Positions 33,902 through 42,263 of a stretch of DNA of 64,000 nucleotides are shown here, piece after piece; within the stretch, counting starts at the first letter, position 1, and each line of letters starts with the position of its first letter. Made by a program: the position numbers and the translations under genes. The stretch comes from Streptomyces triculaminicus (lineage in GTDB: Bacteria; Actinomycetota; Actinomycetes; Streptomycetales; Streptomycetaceae). Under the pieces are notes generated by a model. The model worked only from the letters and a program-made list of their open reading frames with translations. It was not told the origin of the DNA and ran no database searches. The DNA is taken from positions 186,001-250,000 of the forward strand of contig NZ_JAFMOF010000004.1 of NCBI RefSeq assembly GCF_017349075.1. Reading direction: 5' to 3'.

Positions 33902-35038
33902 TCAGGGACTGGGGACGCCAGCGGAGACGACCGCGTGGTGGGGGTGGCTCTTCCACTGGTCGGCCTTGACCATGAGCACGCCGAGAAGTCGGCCGGCTTC
34001 ATCCGTGTCGCCCGCTTGCACGGCGTTGGCGTAGTTCTGGCTGAGGTCGTGGACCTCGCGCCATGACTGGACGTCGTAACCCTCCGGGCGTTGCTTATCT
34101 CCCTCGGCTTGGCGGGCGCGAATGAATTGATACACCCGTACGCCGGTCTGTAGATCCAGAGGTGCTCCTGCCACTGCCATTAGATCGGTACGGTGCTGTT
34201 CGAGGTCGGTGACGCCTTTGAGGCCCACCGTGGCCGTGTACTGGGTGTGGACCCCGTCGGGACCCGTCTCCGGGTCAAGCTGAAAGTTGTCCGCGAAGCC
34301 CCAGCTGCCGCCTGTGTAGACGCCCTTGATCCTGCCGTCCACCGTCCCGACGGCGTCGAAGGGGCCGCCCTTCCAGCGGAAGGTCCAGTGGGTCCGGTAC
34401 CAGGCGTCCAACTGCTCCGGGGCGGCCAGGAAGCGCCCGCCGCTCGGGTTCTGGGGATCGGCGATGAGATCCTCAGGCCGGTCATCCCCGGTGGTCAGAG
34501 TGATGAGGCCCGACGCGTCGGCCTCAGCAGCGGCCGGATACGTCCGCCCGCGGTGGACCGCGTAAGTTTTGGGGCGGAAATGGTCAGCCTCGTCCAGACG
34601 CCGCACCAAGGCGTGCCGGGGCTGGAGGCGATCCTCACGGTGCTGCTCCAGCTCGGTGACCTCGTCGCGCGGGAAGGCGCCGTAGTAGGTGATGGCCAGA
34701 CGCTTGAGGTGTTCCTTGGCGAAGTGTTCGTCGGTGCCGAGGTAGTTGCCCGAGAGTGTGGTGGGCGTGGTGGCGGTGCACTTGAAGAGCTCGCCGTGCC
34801 AGCGGAACGTCCACGTCACGGCGTCCCAGGCTTCCAGGCGCTCCGGCGCAACCGGGTATCCCACCGACCCGTTGGCGGCCTCGCGGGGTGCGAGCCCTTC
34901 GGGTGTGGGGCTGCCGGGCTCGGGCAGCAGCTCGACGCACGGCCATAGACCCGCGGCGCCACGGGCCCGATAAAGCTCACCGCGGAAGACGGCAACCTCG
35001 CCCCTGACCGGGAAGCGGAAACCCGCAGGTTTAGTCAT
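33902..35038 (-). CDS. Hypothetical protein with an internal duplication
   Basis: A 378-residue protein from ATG 35038 (MTKPAGFRFPVRGEVAVFRG). Two similar halves of ~130 residues are visible: RLEAWDAVTWTFRWHGELFK ... TELEQHREDRL and QLDAWYRTHWTFRWKGGPFD ... TDLEQHRTDLM. Each half starts with an SH3-like or beta-rich segment (TYAVHRGRTYPA, LYRARGAAG). There is no signal peptide or catalytic motif I recognise. It follows the Imm63-like gene by 70 bp on the same strand, so it may also be an immunity or toxin-associated protein; this is inference from position only. Confidence 0.6.
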   Translation of the reverse strand: MTKPAGFRFPVRGEVAVFRGELYRARGAAGLWPCVELLPEPGSPTPEGLAPREAANGSVGYPVAPERLEAWDAVTWTFRWHGELFKCTATTPTTLSGNYLGTDEHFAKEHLKRLAITYYGAFPRDEVTELEQHREDRLQPRHALVRRLDEADHFRPKTYAVHRGRTYPAAAEADASGLITLTTGDDRPEDLIADPQNPSGGRFLAAPEQLDAWYRTHWTFRWKGGPFDAVGTVDGRIKGVYTGGSWGFADNFQLDPETGPDGVHTQYTATVGLKGVTDLEQHRTDLMAVAGAPLDLQTGVRVYQFIRARQAEGDKQRPEGYDVQSWREVHDLSQNYANAVQAGDTDEAGRLLGVLMVKADQWKSHPHHAVVSAGVPSP

Positions 35039-35108
35039 AGCAATTCCACAGCCTTTCGCTCCTCCTGAAGAAGCCGACCGCCTCATCGGCGCCATTGAAC
35101 TGCTGCCG

Positions 35109-35516
35109 TCAGTCGAACGCGTGTGAGTATGCGTCGTCGTGCTGCGCCTGGGCCTGCGCGGCCCAGGAGCCGTCGAGACGCCGCAGTAGTTCGACCTGCT
35201 TGGCCAGTCGGTCGGTGCCGGTGACCTCGCGCTCGGGGAAGAGGTTTCGCTGCTTCATCCCCCAGGCTCTAGCCATGTCGAAGGTGACCTCGACGGCGAG
35301 CCAGTGCATGAGCTCGTCGAGGCTGTCAGTGGTGCGGCGCTTGACCTCCCGACCTGCCCGCTCCGCCACGATCCAGTGGAGATCATCACCATCGATATCG
35401 ACGTAGGCGGAGAAGTCGCTGCAGGCGCTGAACGCGATCACGCTTCGCACGGATACCTCCAGCTTGGCGGCCATGTCGCGCGCGGCAACCATCACGTCCG
35501 AGACTGTTATCGTCAC
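35109..35516 (-). CDS. Imm63-like immunity protein
   Basis: A 135-residue acidic protein whose centre, IDGDDLHWIVAERAGREVKR then TTDSLDELMHWLAVEVTFDM, and tail RLAKQVELLRRLDGSWAAQA follow the Imm63 pattern (ERG..xRRTTDxLDELxYWxxxxVTF, KQLELL..L..EWA). Imm63 proteins are predicted antitoxins of polymorphic toxin systems. No toxin gene with a recognisable warhead is seen nearby, so it may be an orphan immunity gene. Confidence 0.6.
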   Translation of the reverse strand: MTITVSDVMVAARDMAAKLEVSVRSVIAFSACSDFSAYVDIDGDDLHWIVAERAGREVKRRTTDSLDELMHWLAVEVTFDMARAWGMKQRNLFPEREVTGTDRLAKQVELLRRLDGSWAAQAQAQHDDAYSHAFD

Positions 35517-35537
35517 GTAGACGATTATTGCATGTGG

Positions 35538-35930
35538 TCACGGCCTCGGGGAACATCGGTACAGCCGTTGACGCCGAATTCGCGACGCGCCTTGCACTGG
35601 GCCGGGACCGCCGGGAGGCCCTGGCCGCCATTGAGGGGCTGGCAGCTGGCGGTGGACGGCTGGGGTGGTGCTGACGCGCAGGGTGTAGCCCTGACCGCGC
35701 CGTACGGTCACGCCCTGGTCGAGCGCAGCCCGCTCGGCGTCGTCCAGCTCGGTGGCGCGGAGGAAGTAAGCGACCTTGCCCGGTATATCGAGCACGACCG
35801 GCAGTTCCGGGGCCGGGGCGTTTGGGGCGGCGGCCCTGTACTCGGGCAGGAAGTCGGCGACGGCGGTACAGATGGCGCCGCGGCTGAGGTCGTGGTCGCG
35901 GGCGAGGCTGACTTGGGTTCCTGACTGACG
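35538..35930 (-). pseudogene. HTH-containing fragment, copy 2 of the inverted pair
   Basis: The minus strand reads SLARDHDLSRGAICTAVADF LPEY, then PVVLDIPGKVAYFLRATELD DAERAALDQGVTVRRGQGYT LRVSTTPAVHRQLPA, clearly homologous to 31934-32240, and then diverges. The N-terminus has no start codon and the 3' end is unrelated, so this is a partial copy. Confidence 0.55.
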
Positions 35931-35970
35931 ACAGAAACGTAAAGCAAGTACGGCGTTTCGAAACCCGCTT

Positions 35971-36844
35971 TAAAGCGTGTTGCAGAAGGCTGTGATCTGG
36001 GAATTTTCTGTGTATGCGCGGGGTGTTGAGGGCTCAGCCGTTGTGGGTGGAGACGTTCACCGGGCTGCGTATGCGGCAGTTCGAGGGCTTGTTGCGGGTG
36101 GTGCGGGAGCGGGGCGGTAATGGCCCCGGTGGCGGGCGGCCGTGGTGCCTGCCGCTGGCGGAGCGGGTGCTGCTGGTGGCTGTCTACTACCGCACGAACC
36201 TCACCATGCGGCAGCTCGCCCCGCTGTTCGGCGTCTCGCCCGCGACGGTCTGCCGGGTGATCCAGCGACTGCGTCCTCTGCTCGCTCTCGGGCCGGCCGC
36301 CCGGCCCGCGGACGTCGCGGACCGGCTGTGGATCGTGGACGGCACCCTGATCCCGGTCCGCGACCGGCAGGTCGGTGCCTCGAGCCGCAACTACCGGTTC
36401 TCCGCGAACGTGCAGGTCATCATCGATGCCGACACCAAACTCGTGGTGGCCACCGCCCGCCCGGCCCCGGGCAACAAGGCCGACGCACAAGTCTGGCGGA
36501 CATCCGGACTGCCCGAGCAGTGCCGCGGGGTCACCGTGCTCGGAGACGGCGCCTACATCAACACCGGCCTGATCGTCCCGCACCGCAAACGGCCCGGCAG
36601 GCCCCTCCTGGCAGGCGAGGAGGAGGACAACACCGAGCATCGCCGAGTCCGTGCCCGCGTCGAGCACGCCTTCGCCCGCATGAAGAACTACAAGATCCTC
36701 CGCGACTGCCGACAGCGAGGCGACGGCCTCCACCACGCCGTCCAAGCGGTCGCCCACATGCACAACCTCGCCCTGACGGCATGATCCGAAATACCGAAAA
36801 GCGGCCCTGACCTGCCCGCTCACAGCCTTCTGCAACACGCTTTA
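35971..36844 (+). mobile_element. IS5-family element A
   Basis: An ~870-bp insertion sequence with perfect 24-25-nt terminal inverted repeats (35972-35995 and 36820-36843, core AAAGCGTGTTGC) around one transposase gene. The target duplication cannot be assigned cleanly because element B abuts the right end. Confidence 0.85.
36014..36784 (+). CDS. IS5-family transposase (element A)
   Basis: A 256-residue DDE transposase: HTH in TNLTMRQLAPLFGVSPATVC RVIQRLRPLL, first Asp in LWIVDGTLIPVRDRQVGAS, second in VTVLGDGAYINTGLIVPHRK and Glu in RVRARVEHAFARMKNYKILR. It is intact, so the element may be active. Confidence 0.93.
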   Translation: MRGVLRAQPLWVETFTGLRMRQFEGLLRVVRERGGNGPGGGRPWCLPLAERVLLVAVYYRTNLTMRQLAPLFGVSPATVCRVIQRLRPLLALGPAARPADVADRLWIVDGTLIPVRDRQVGASSRNYRFSANVQVIIDADTKLVVATARPAPGNKADAQVWRTSGLPEQCRGVTVLGDGAYINTGLIVPHRKRPGRPLLAGEEEDNTEHRRVRARVEHAFARMKNYKILRDCRQRGDGLHHAVQAVAHMHNLALTA

Positions 36845-37883
36845 CGATCTCGTGCACGGTTGGCCGTGGCGCGTCGGCTTCTTGATCGTTGTGTTCAGCG
36901 TGGTGGGGATCAGGGCGGCGATCGTTCGGAACCAGCGGGTCACGGGCCTGTCGTCGACGGTGCTGGCTGAACTCGTTGCCGAGCTCGGGCCGTTGTGGCA
37001 CGAGCGACACCAGGCCCGGCTTGTTTCCCGGGACCGGAAGCGGGCTGTGGGTGCCGGGGCCCGGCACAAGCTGGTCTTCGTCGACCGGCTACTGGCCACA
37101 CTCGTGCATCTCCGGCACGGCGCCACGCACGACGTGCTGGCCTGTTGGTTCGGCGTGGACCGCTCCACCATCACCAGGGCGATCGGCGAAGTCCGGCCAC
37201 TGCTGGCCGAGCGAGGCTGCACTATCGCTCCCGGGATGCGGCTGCGAACGCTGGCCGATGTCGTGAGCCACCTGGGCGAGAGCGGTCGCACGGCCATCTT
37301 GGACGCGACCGAGATCCGGGTCCGCCGCCCCGCCCAGGGAACGGACGGCCGGGACCGCTTCATCTCGGGCAAGAGCAAGCAGAACGCCGTGAAGACCATG
37401 GTCCTCACCGATGCCGCCGGCAGGCTCTTGTTCTGCGGCGAGACCCGGCCCGGCAGCTGCCCGGACATCACCCAGGCCCGCGAATCCGGGCTCATCGACC
37501 TCCTCGATACCGGACCCTGGGTTGAGATCCTGGCCGACGCCGGCTACCAGGGACTCGGCGCCCAGACCGGCGGCCAGGTCGTCACCCCGCCACACCGCAA
37601 GTTCCGAAAGAACCCGCCGCCTTGGTACGAGGAGATGCACGCACAGGCCAAGCACGCGCACTCTTCCCGACGGATCCGCGTCGAGCACGGCATCGCCCAC
37701 CTCAAAAACTGGAAGGCCCTCGCCCGCCACCACGGCCGCCGTGAACAACTGCCCGAGACCGTCCAAGCCGTCGCCGCCCTGGTATCTCACCAGCAAAACG
37801 CAACCAGGCCCCTCACACACGCGGCCTGAAGACGGGTACGTCCGCGGTCGACGACGCGCCACGGCCAACCGTGCACGAGATCG
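36845..37883 (+). mobile_element. IS5-family element B with TTA target duplication
   Basis: A 1,039-bp insertion sequence with ~32-nt terminal inverted repeats (36845-36876 and 37852-37883, starting CGATCTCGTGCACGG) and TTA on both sides (36842-36844 and 37884-37886). It inserted into the TTA at the right end of element A. Confidence 0.88.
36852..37829 (+). CDS. IS5-family transposase (element B)
   Basis: Up to 325 residues; the GTG at 36852 lies inside the terminal repeat, so a start a few codons later is likely. HTH region VFVDRLLATLVHLRHGATHD ... VDRSTITRAIGEVRPLLA, first Asp in ILDATEIRVRRP, SGKSKQNAVKTMVLTD, second Asp in ILADAGYQGLG, and Glu in RIRVEHGIAHLKNWKAL. Complete and unbroken. 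It is the same subgroup as the broken transposase at 10.7-11.4 kb. Confidence 0.92.
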   Translation: MHGWPWRVGFLIVVFSVVGIRAAIVRNQRVTGLSSTVLAELVAELGPLWHERHQARLVSRDRKRAVGAGARHKLVFVDRLLATLVHLRHGATHDVLACWFGVDRSTITRAIGEVRPLLAERGCTIAPGMRLRTLADVVSHLGESGRTAILDATEIRVRRPAQGTDGRDRFISGKSKQNAVKTMVLTDAAGRLLFCGETRPGSCPDITQARESGLIDLLDTGPWVEILADAGYQGLGAQTGGQVVTPPHRKFRKNPPPWYEEMHAQAKHAHSSRRIRVEHGIAHLKNWKALARHHGRREQLPETVQAVAALVSHQQNATRPLTHAA

Positions 37884-37976
37884 TTAGGTGCGCACCCGGG
37901 TCGGCGGAGTCGGGGTCCGCTCCGCTACTCCGTCGCCCACTGGGCCACCATCGTCCATCACGGGGGCTTCGCCTCG

Positions 37977-38372
37977 CTACGCGGCCGCGCCGTAGCCGTC
38001 GCTCGACGCGCCGTCGGCGGCCTCCTGGCCGCGCTCCTGGTCGTGGACGTGCTTGAGCGCCGTGCGCGCGGCGACGACCTTCCCTGGCTCCACTGTTTCC
38101 CAGAACGCGTGCGTGCCGACGGCGATGCTCAGCTCGAGGGCGCGGGCGCGCAGGGCGGAGACGGTGTTCTTCTGTTCCTCGGTCCAGCCGCTGGTGGCCG
38201 GCCGTTCGGACGGGTACCAGTGCCCCTCCGGCCGTGCCCACCCCTCGTGCGGTTCGACGGACCAGGGAAGCGTCTTACCCAGCGCGCTCAGCTCAGCGCT
38301 GACCTGGTGCAGCTCACGCTGCGCTTCGCGGAGGTCGTCGGGGAAGGAGAAGGTCATCTTGTCAGCCACCAC
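37977..38372 (-). CDS. Hypothetical protein
   Basis: A 131-residue protein with an N-terminal coiled-coil-like helix (PDDLREAQRELHQVSAELSA LG) and a second helix (EEQKNTVSALRARALELSIA). GTG 38372 or ATG 38357 could be the start. Family not recognised. It lies between the IS pair and the hsp18 operon, on the operon's strand. Confidence 0.5.
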   Translation of the reverse strand: MVADKMTFSFPDDLREAQRELHQVSAELSALGKTLPWSVEPHEGWARPEGHWYPSERPATSGWTEEQKNTVSALRARALELSIAVGTHAFWETVEPGKVVAARTALKHVHDQERGQEAADGASSDGYGAAA

Positions 38373-38631
38373 TCAATCGTGCGCCTGTGCGAATGAATGG
38401 GGTCGCCTCAGCCGGTCCGGCGCTTCTTGTGACTTTGAGTGATACCCGGCCAGCGGTCTCTCATCTTGAGCAGGCCAGGCAGGGATCTGCAGTTGGCGAG
38501 TTTTGTGGCTCGATAGGTGGCCTGCCGGTGGTCGCGATGCGTCCCGGCAGCGCCAGCAAGGGCACCGGGGGCGTAGGGCGGACAGCGACGCAGCGGTCGT
38601 CGCGCCCGCCCCGAGCAGGCACGTCTTCCGT

Positions 38632-39069
38632 CTACGCGGCCGGGGTGAGTTCGGCGCGGCCGAACAGCAGGGCGTAGCCGGTGGGGAGCTGGTGGAGGAT
38701 GCGGGTGGTCAGGTCGGGGCCGGCGTAGGCGGCGACGGCGGAGAAGACGGAGCCGGTGTCCCAGCGGGTGGTGGCCAGGGAGGCGCCGGTGCGGGCGGCG
38801 AGGTCCTTGACGAAGGCCCAGCCGGTCAGCGGCTGGGTGTCGGGGATCTGCGCGGTCAGCACGCGTGCGGCTTCCAAGGGCAGGCAGCCGGCCAGGTCGA
38901 CGCGTTCGTCGCTGGTCAGCTGGCGCCCCAGTCCGGCAAGAACCAGGCGGACGGCTTGGTCTGCTCTCTCGCGGGTGGGGTAGGCGCCCTCGTAGCGGAC
39001 CTTCTCCAGCATCTGCTCGTATGCCGTCCCGTACGGCTGCTGGGGCAGTGCCTGCCGGTCGGAGATCAC
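38632..39069 (-). CDS. DUF2267 protein (second copy)
   Basis: A 145-residue DUF2267 protein: YEQMLEKVRYEGAYPTRERA DQAVRLVLAGLGRQLTSDER (helical start), LAGCLPLEAARVL and the LPTGYALLFGR end that also closes the neighbouring copy. DUF2267 proteins often sit beside stress proteins. It is third in the hsp18 operon, 52 bp after the first DUF2267 gene; the paralogues share about a third of their residues by eye. Confidence 0.85.
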   Translation of the reverse strand: MISDRQALPQQPYGTAYEQMLEKVRYEGAYPTRERADQAVRLVLAGLGRQLTSDERVDLAGCLPLEAARVLTAQIPDTQPLTGWAFVKDLAARTGASLATTRWDTGSVFSAVAAYAGPDLTTRILHQLPTGYALLFGRAELTPAA

Positions 39070-39121
39070 TGGGGTGGTTGCCTTTCTTGCTGTGGCCGGT
39101 GTGCGGGCACCGGCGGGGTGG

Positions 39122-39517
39122 TCAGGTGGGCTGGGGGCGGCCGAAGAGCAGGTCGTAGCCGGCGGGGAGCTGGAGCAGAATCTGGCCCAGCAGGTCCTCG
39201 CCGACTGCGTCGGCGACGGTGGACAGCACGGCGCTGACGTCCCAGGCCGCGGTCTGCTCGGTGGCGCCCTCGATCCACGCGGCGGTTGCGCGGACGAACC
39301 GCTCCGGGGGCAGCGGCTCGGCGCTCTGCAGTGGGTTGAGCAGGATCAGGGCGAACGCCTCAGGCAGGCGCGCCGCCAGCTGGGCGCGGACGTCGCCGAC
39401 CAGGTGTGCGCCGAGGAGGGCGAGCACCACGCGGGCCGCGCGCTCGGCTTCCTCCAAAGTGTCGTACTCGCCACGTTCCTTCACGTGACCGAGGAACGCT
39501 TCGCGTCGCAGAGTCAT
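39122..39517 (-). CDS. DUF2267 protein (first copy)
   Basis: About 131 residues from ATG 39517 (MTLRREAFLGHVKERGEYDT); frames starting at 39541 or further up are possible. Pattern: LEEAERAARVVLALLGAHLV GDVRAQLAARLPEAFALIL and the closing LPAGYDLLFGRPQPT. It is second in the hsp18 operon, 100 bp downstream of the Hsp20 gene. Function unknown; membership in a heat-inducible operon suggests a stress role. Confidence 0.85.
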   Translation of the reverse strand: MTLRREAFLGHVKERGEYDTLEEAERAARVVLALLGAHLVGDVRAQLAARLPEAFALILLNPLQSAEPLPPERFVRATAAWIEGATEQTAAWDVSAVLSTVADAVGEDLLGQILLQLPAGYDLLFGRPQPT

Positions 39518-39617
39518 GTCGGCCGTCACCCCTTTCTTCATCGGACGGCCCACGGGGGTGCGGAGGGCGGGTGAGGGGGAGACCAGGTGCTCGCCCTCCG
39601 CACCCGTCCGGCCGGTG

Positions 39618-40049
39618 TCAGCCGGAGATCTCCTTGCGGCCGGATCCGACGCCGATGGAGATCTTGCGGGGCTTGGCGCGCTCGGCGATCGGGATGCGCA
39701 GGGTGAGCACGCCCGCGTCGTAGTCGGCCTGGATGTGATCGGTGTCGAGGGTGTCGGCGAGCACGATCTGGCGGGAGAAGACACCCAGCGGCCGCTCGGA
39801 CAACTCCATCTGCACGTCGTCGGCCTTCGCCACCGGCCGGCGCTCGGCCTTGACGGTGAGCATGTTCCGCTCGACGTCGATGTCGATCGCGTCCGCCGTG
39901 ACGCCCGGAAGGTCGAAGGCCACCACGTACTCGTCGCCCTCGCGGTAGGCGTCCATCGGCATCGCCGACGGCCTCGACCAGGAGCCCGGGCCCATCAGCT
40001 GCTGTGTCAGCCGGTCCAGCTCACGGAAGGGGTCAGTGCGCATCAACAT
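39618..40049 (-). CDS. Small heat-shock protein of the Hsp20 family (HSP18 type)
   Basis: A 143-residue alpha-crystallin protein from ATG 40049 behind GGAGGTG. The N-terminus LMRTDPFRELDRLTQQLMGP, core AYREGDEYVVAFDLPGVTAD AIDIDVERNMLTVKAERRP, and the closing GVLTLRIPIAERAKPRKISI with the I-x-I/V-like tail are typical. It is a holdase chaperone that keeps unfolded proteins soluble during heat stress. It is first in an operon with two DUF2267 genes and is preceded by two RheA-type palindromes. Confidence 0.95.
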   Translation of the reverse strand: MLMRTDPFRELDRLTQQLMGPGSWSRPSAMPMDAYREGDEYVVAFDLPGVTADAIDIDVERNMLTVKAERRPVAKADDVQMELSERPLGVFSRQIVLADTLDTDHIQADYDAGVLTLRIPIAERAKPRKISIGVGSGRKEISG

Positions 40050-40115
40050 CGTGAAAACACCTCCAGCAGGTTCGGGCAGTTGCTGCCAATGCGCCTCACT
40101 GGCACCGTTGTAACA

Positions 40116-40160
40116 TGTCATCCAATGGATGACAAGCACGATGTCGTCCATCCGACGACA
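40116..40160. promoter_or_regulatory. Two RheA-type operators between hsp18 and its regulator
   Basis: TGTCATC-N5-GATGACA (40116-40134) matches exactly the inverted repeat reported for the heat-shock repressor RheA upstream of hsp18 in S. albus; TGTCGTC-N5-GACGACA (40142-40160) is a second, slightly changed copy 7 nt away. Both lie in the 122-bp divergent region. Confidence 0.85.
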
Positions 40161-40171
40161 AGGAGAGGGAG

Positions 40172-40810
40172 GTGTCCGTGAGCGCAGCCGACCAGCCGTC
40201 CACGACCAGCACGAATACCCACAGCCCGGTGTCGTTCCTCGCCGCCGCGGCGGCCCTGCACGCCATAGACGACGCCCTGCACGGCGCCCAGCGAGAGTCC
40301 CCGGACACCCGGGACGCGCCCGGCCCCGGGCCGGAGCAGGCGCTGGCCTCCCTGATGCTGCTGCGGCAGGTGCGCGAACAGCTCGCCGGATGGGAGACCG
40401 GCCTGATCGAAACCGCCCGCCACGCGGGAGCCAGCTGGGCCGACCTCGCCCACCCCCTCGGCGTCGCCAGCCGCCAGGCCGCCGAACGCCGCTACCTACG
40501 CGGCCGCCCCGGCCCCGCCGGAACCACCGGCGAACAACGCGTCCAGGCCACCCGCGGACGCCGCGCCGCCGAACGCACCACCGCCGCCTGGGCCCGCCAC
40601 AACGCGGCCGACCTGCGCCGCATCGCCGGCCAGATCACCGCCCTCACCGACCTGCCCACCACAGCCCGCCTCCCGGTCAGCCAGCTCCACGCGGCCCTTG
40701 CCCACGACGACCCCGCCGAGCTCATCCGCCCCCTCAACGCCACCCGCCCCCACCTGACCACCACCCACCCCGACCTCGCCGGGCAACTCGACACCCTCAC
40801 ACCGCCCTGA
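40172..40810 (+). CDS. HSP18 regulator-like protein, divergent from hsp18
   Basis: A 212-residue protein from GTG 40172 behind AGGAGAGGGAGG. It has helix-rich text (LASLMLLRQVREQLAGWETG LIETARHAGASWADLAHPLG VASRQAAERRYLRGRP), whose HAGASWADLAHPLGVASRQA segment is a clear helix-turn-helix. Such proteins are found next to hsp18 genes in Streptomyces and are named HSP18 transcriptional regulators. It probably binds the two palindromes and represses hsp18 at normal temperature; whether it is a true RheA orthologue I cannot say. Confidence 0.75.
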   Translation: MSVSAADQPSTTSTNTHSPVSFLAAAAALHAIDDALHGAQRESPDTRDAPGPGPEQALASLMLLRQVREQLAGWETGLIETARHAGASWADLAHPLGVASRQAAERRYLRGRPGPAGTTGEQRVQATRGRRAAERTTAAWARHNAADLRRIAGQITALTDLPTTARLPVSQLHAALAHDDPAELIRPLNATRPHLTTTHPDLAGQLDTLTPP

Positions 40811-41354
40811 ACCCACCCGTTGCCCCAAGGCGTGCGCGTGCGGCCGCGTGGATGCGTTCGAGGCGGCGGCGGGTGGAGTCGGCTCGCCGCCCGTCGGCCA
40901 GGGGGCTGCTGGTCACCACGTGGTCGAGTACGTCCCAGCCGTCGTCGGCGGCGTTCGTGAGCGGGCTGCCGGGGGCGAGGAGGCGGTGCTCGACCGAGAC
41001 GACGAGGGCGGGCAGTCCCACGGCGAGGTGGCTGTTGGTCCAGTCGCACTGCACCGCCGTGCCCACGAAGCCGCCTCCATGGACATGGACCACGAGTGGC
41101 AGGTCGGTTCGGGCCGCCGCTTCGTCGTCCCCCATCGGGGCCGGCCGGTACACCCGGACCGAGAGGTCGCGGCCGGGCAGCGCGATCTCCTGCCAGTCGA
41201 TCGCGGCGCCGGGGTCCGGCTCTCCGAGGATCGCCCGCGCCGCGACAGAGGCCCGGAAGCGGTTCTCCGCGTCTCGGTAGGCGAGCAGTTCCTCGGCCGT
41301 GATCGCCTCGAAGTCCGGCTCCGGCGGCCGTGTCGCGGTAGTGGTCTCGCTCAT
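40797..41354 (-). pseudogene. Alpha/beta hydrolase (lipase/esterase), truncated
   Basis: The N-terminal half is a typical hormone-sensitive-lipase-type hydrolase: LPLVVHVHGGGFVGTAVQCD (HGGG oxyanion hole) and ALVVSVEHRLLAPGSPLTNA ADDGWDVLDHVV. The frame then loses similarity at about residue 150 and ends at 185 residues; the GDSAGG nucleophile elbow and the Asp/His of the triad are missing (family length ~310). It overlaps the 3' end of the convergent HSP18-regulator gene and is probably inactive. It is divergent from a TetR gene that likely once controlled it. Confidence 0.8.
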
Positions 41355-41420
41355 GTCTCCCTCTCCCCTCCCGGCCGGATGCCGGGTGTGCCGTTGCGGT
41401 CGGACAGCGCGTTGCCCTCA

Positions 41421-41455
41421 TTATGCACGCGGTGCGTGCATCACCAAGTGCATAA
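41421..41455. promoter_or_regulatory. Overlapping palindromes between hydrolase and TetR genes
   Basis: TGCACGC-ggt-GCGTGCA (41424-41440) is a perfect palindrome, and TTATGCAC (41421-41428) pairs with GTGCATAA (41448-41455). They occupy the divergent promoter region and are likely TetR-family operators. Confidence 0.7.
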
Positions 41456-41494
41456 GTTAGGCTGGGTCTGGAGGAGAGGGACGAGAGGGGCGAG

Positions 41495-42148
41495 ATGACT
41501 GGCCGAAGGCGATGGTCGACCGAGGAGATCCTGGACACGGCGGCGGAACTGCTGCGCACGAGCGACGCCGAGTCGTTCAGCGTGCGCAAACTTGCCGCAG
41601 CGCTCGGGACGGACTCCTCCAGCCTCTACCGGCACTTCCGCAACAAGACCGAACTGCTGCGCGCGGTCGCCGACCGAGTCCTGCTGGCCACCATGGACGG
41701 CTACCACCCCGAGGGCGACTGGAAGCAGCGCGTCACCGCCCTGGCCCTGCGCCTGCGCGAGACCTTCGGGGAGCAGCCCCAGCTCGCCGCGATCTGGGGA
41801 CGCTATGGGTCCGGCGGCACCGGATCCCGGTTGGTCATGGAGGAGCTGCTGCAGGCCCTGCGCACGTCCGGCCTGCCCGACCAGGAGATTCCGGCGCGCT
41901 ACCACCGCATCGTGATCCTCCTCGCCGCGCTGATCGCCTCCGAGGCCGGCATCAGCACCATCACCCCCGAGGAGTACGAACAAGGCATGGAGCAGTTCCG
42001 CGTCGCCGTGCTCGGCGCCGACCCCGAACGCTTCCCCGCCCTGGCCCACTTCGCCCGCGACATTCGCCCCCTCGGCGCAGACCGTCGCGCCGCGTTCGAA
42101 GAGATCCTCGCCGCCCAACTCGCCCACATCGAGGCCCAGATACCCTGA
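41495..42148 (+). CDS. TetR/AcrR-family regulator
   Basis: A 217-residue regulator: HTH in SFSVRKLAAALGTDSSSLYR HFRNKTELLRAVADR, and a TetR_C-like C-terminus (EYEQGMEQFRVAVLGADPER). It is divergent from the truncated hydrolase across strong palindromes, so its original target is damaged. Confidence 0.92.
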   Translation: MTGRRRWSTEEILDTAAELLRTSDAESFSVRKLAAALGTDSSSLYRHFRNKTELLRAVADRVLLATMDGYHPEGDWKQRVTALALRLRETFGEQPQLAAIWGRYGSGGTGSRLVMEELLQALRTSGLPDQEIPARYHRIVILLAALIASEAGISTITPEEYEQGMEQFRVAVLGADPERFPALAHFARDIRPLGADRRAAFEEILAAQLAHIEAQIP

Positions 42149-42263
42149 CGTGCCGGATCGCCGGCCACGAAGCGGTCCGTCACCGCCGGGCCGGACTCGG
42201 AAGCGGATGTGCTCGTACCAGAGCGCAGAGAGCCTGGCCGTCGGACCGTCGGGCCTGGGGACT

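Noticed and set aside
35970..35972. TTA target duplication for IS5 element A
   Set aside because: TTA is present on the left, but the right end overlaps the TTA used by element B, so a matching duplication cannot be defined.
35971..37886. Composite transposon made of the two IS5 elements
   Set aside because: They are different elements lying directly next to each other with nothing between them; B inserted into the edge of A.
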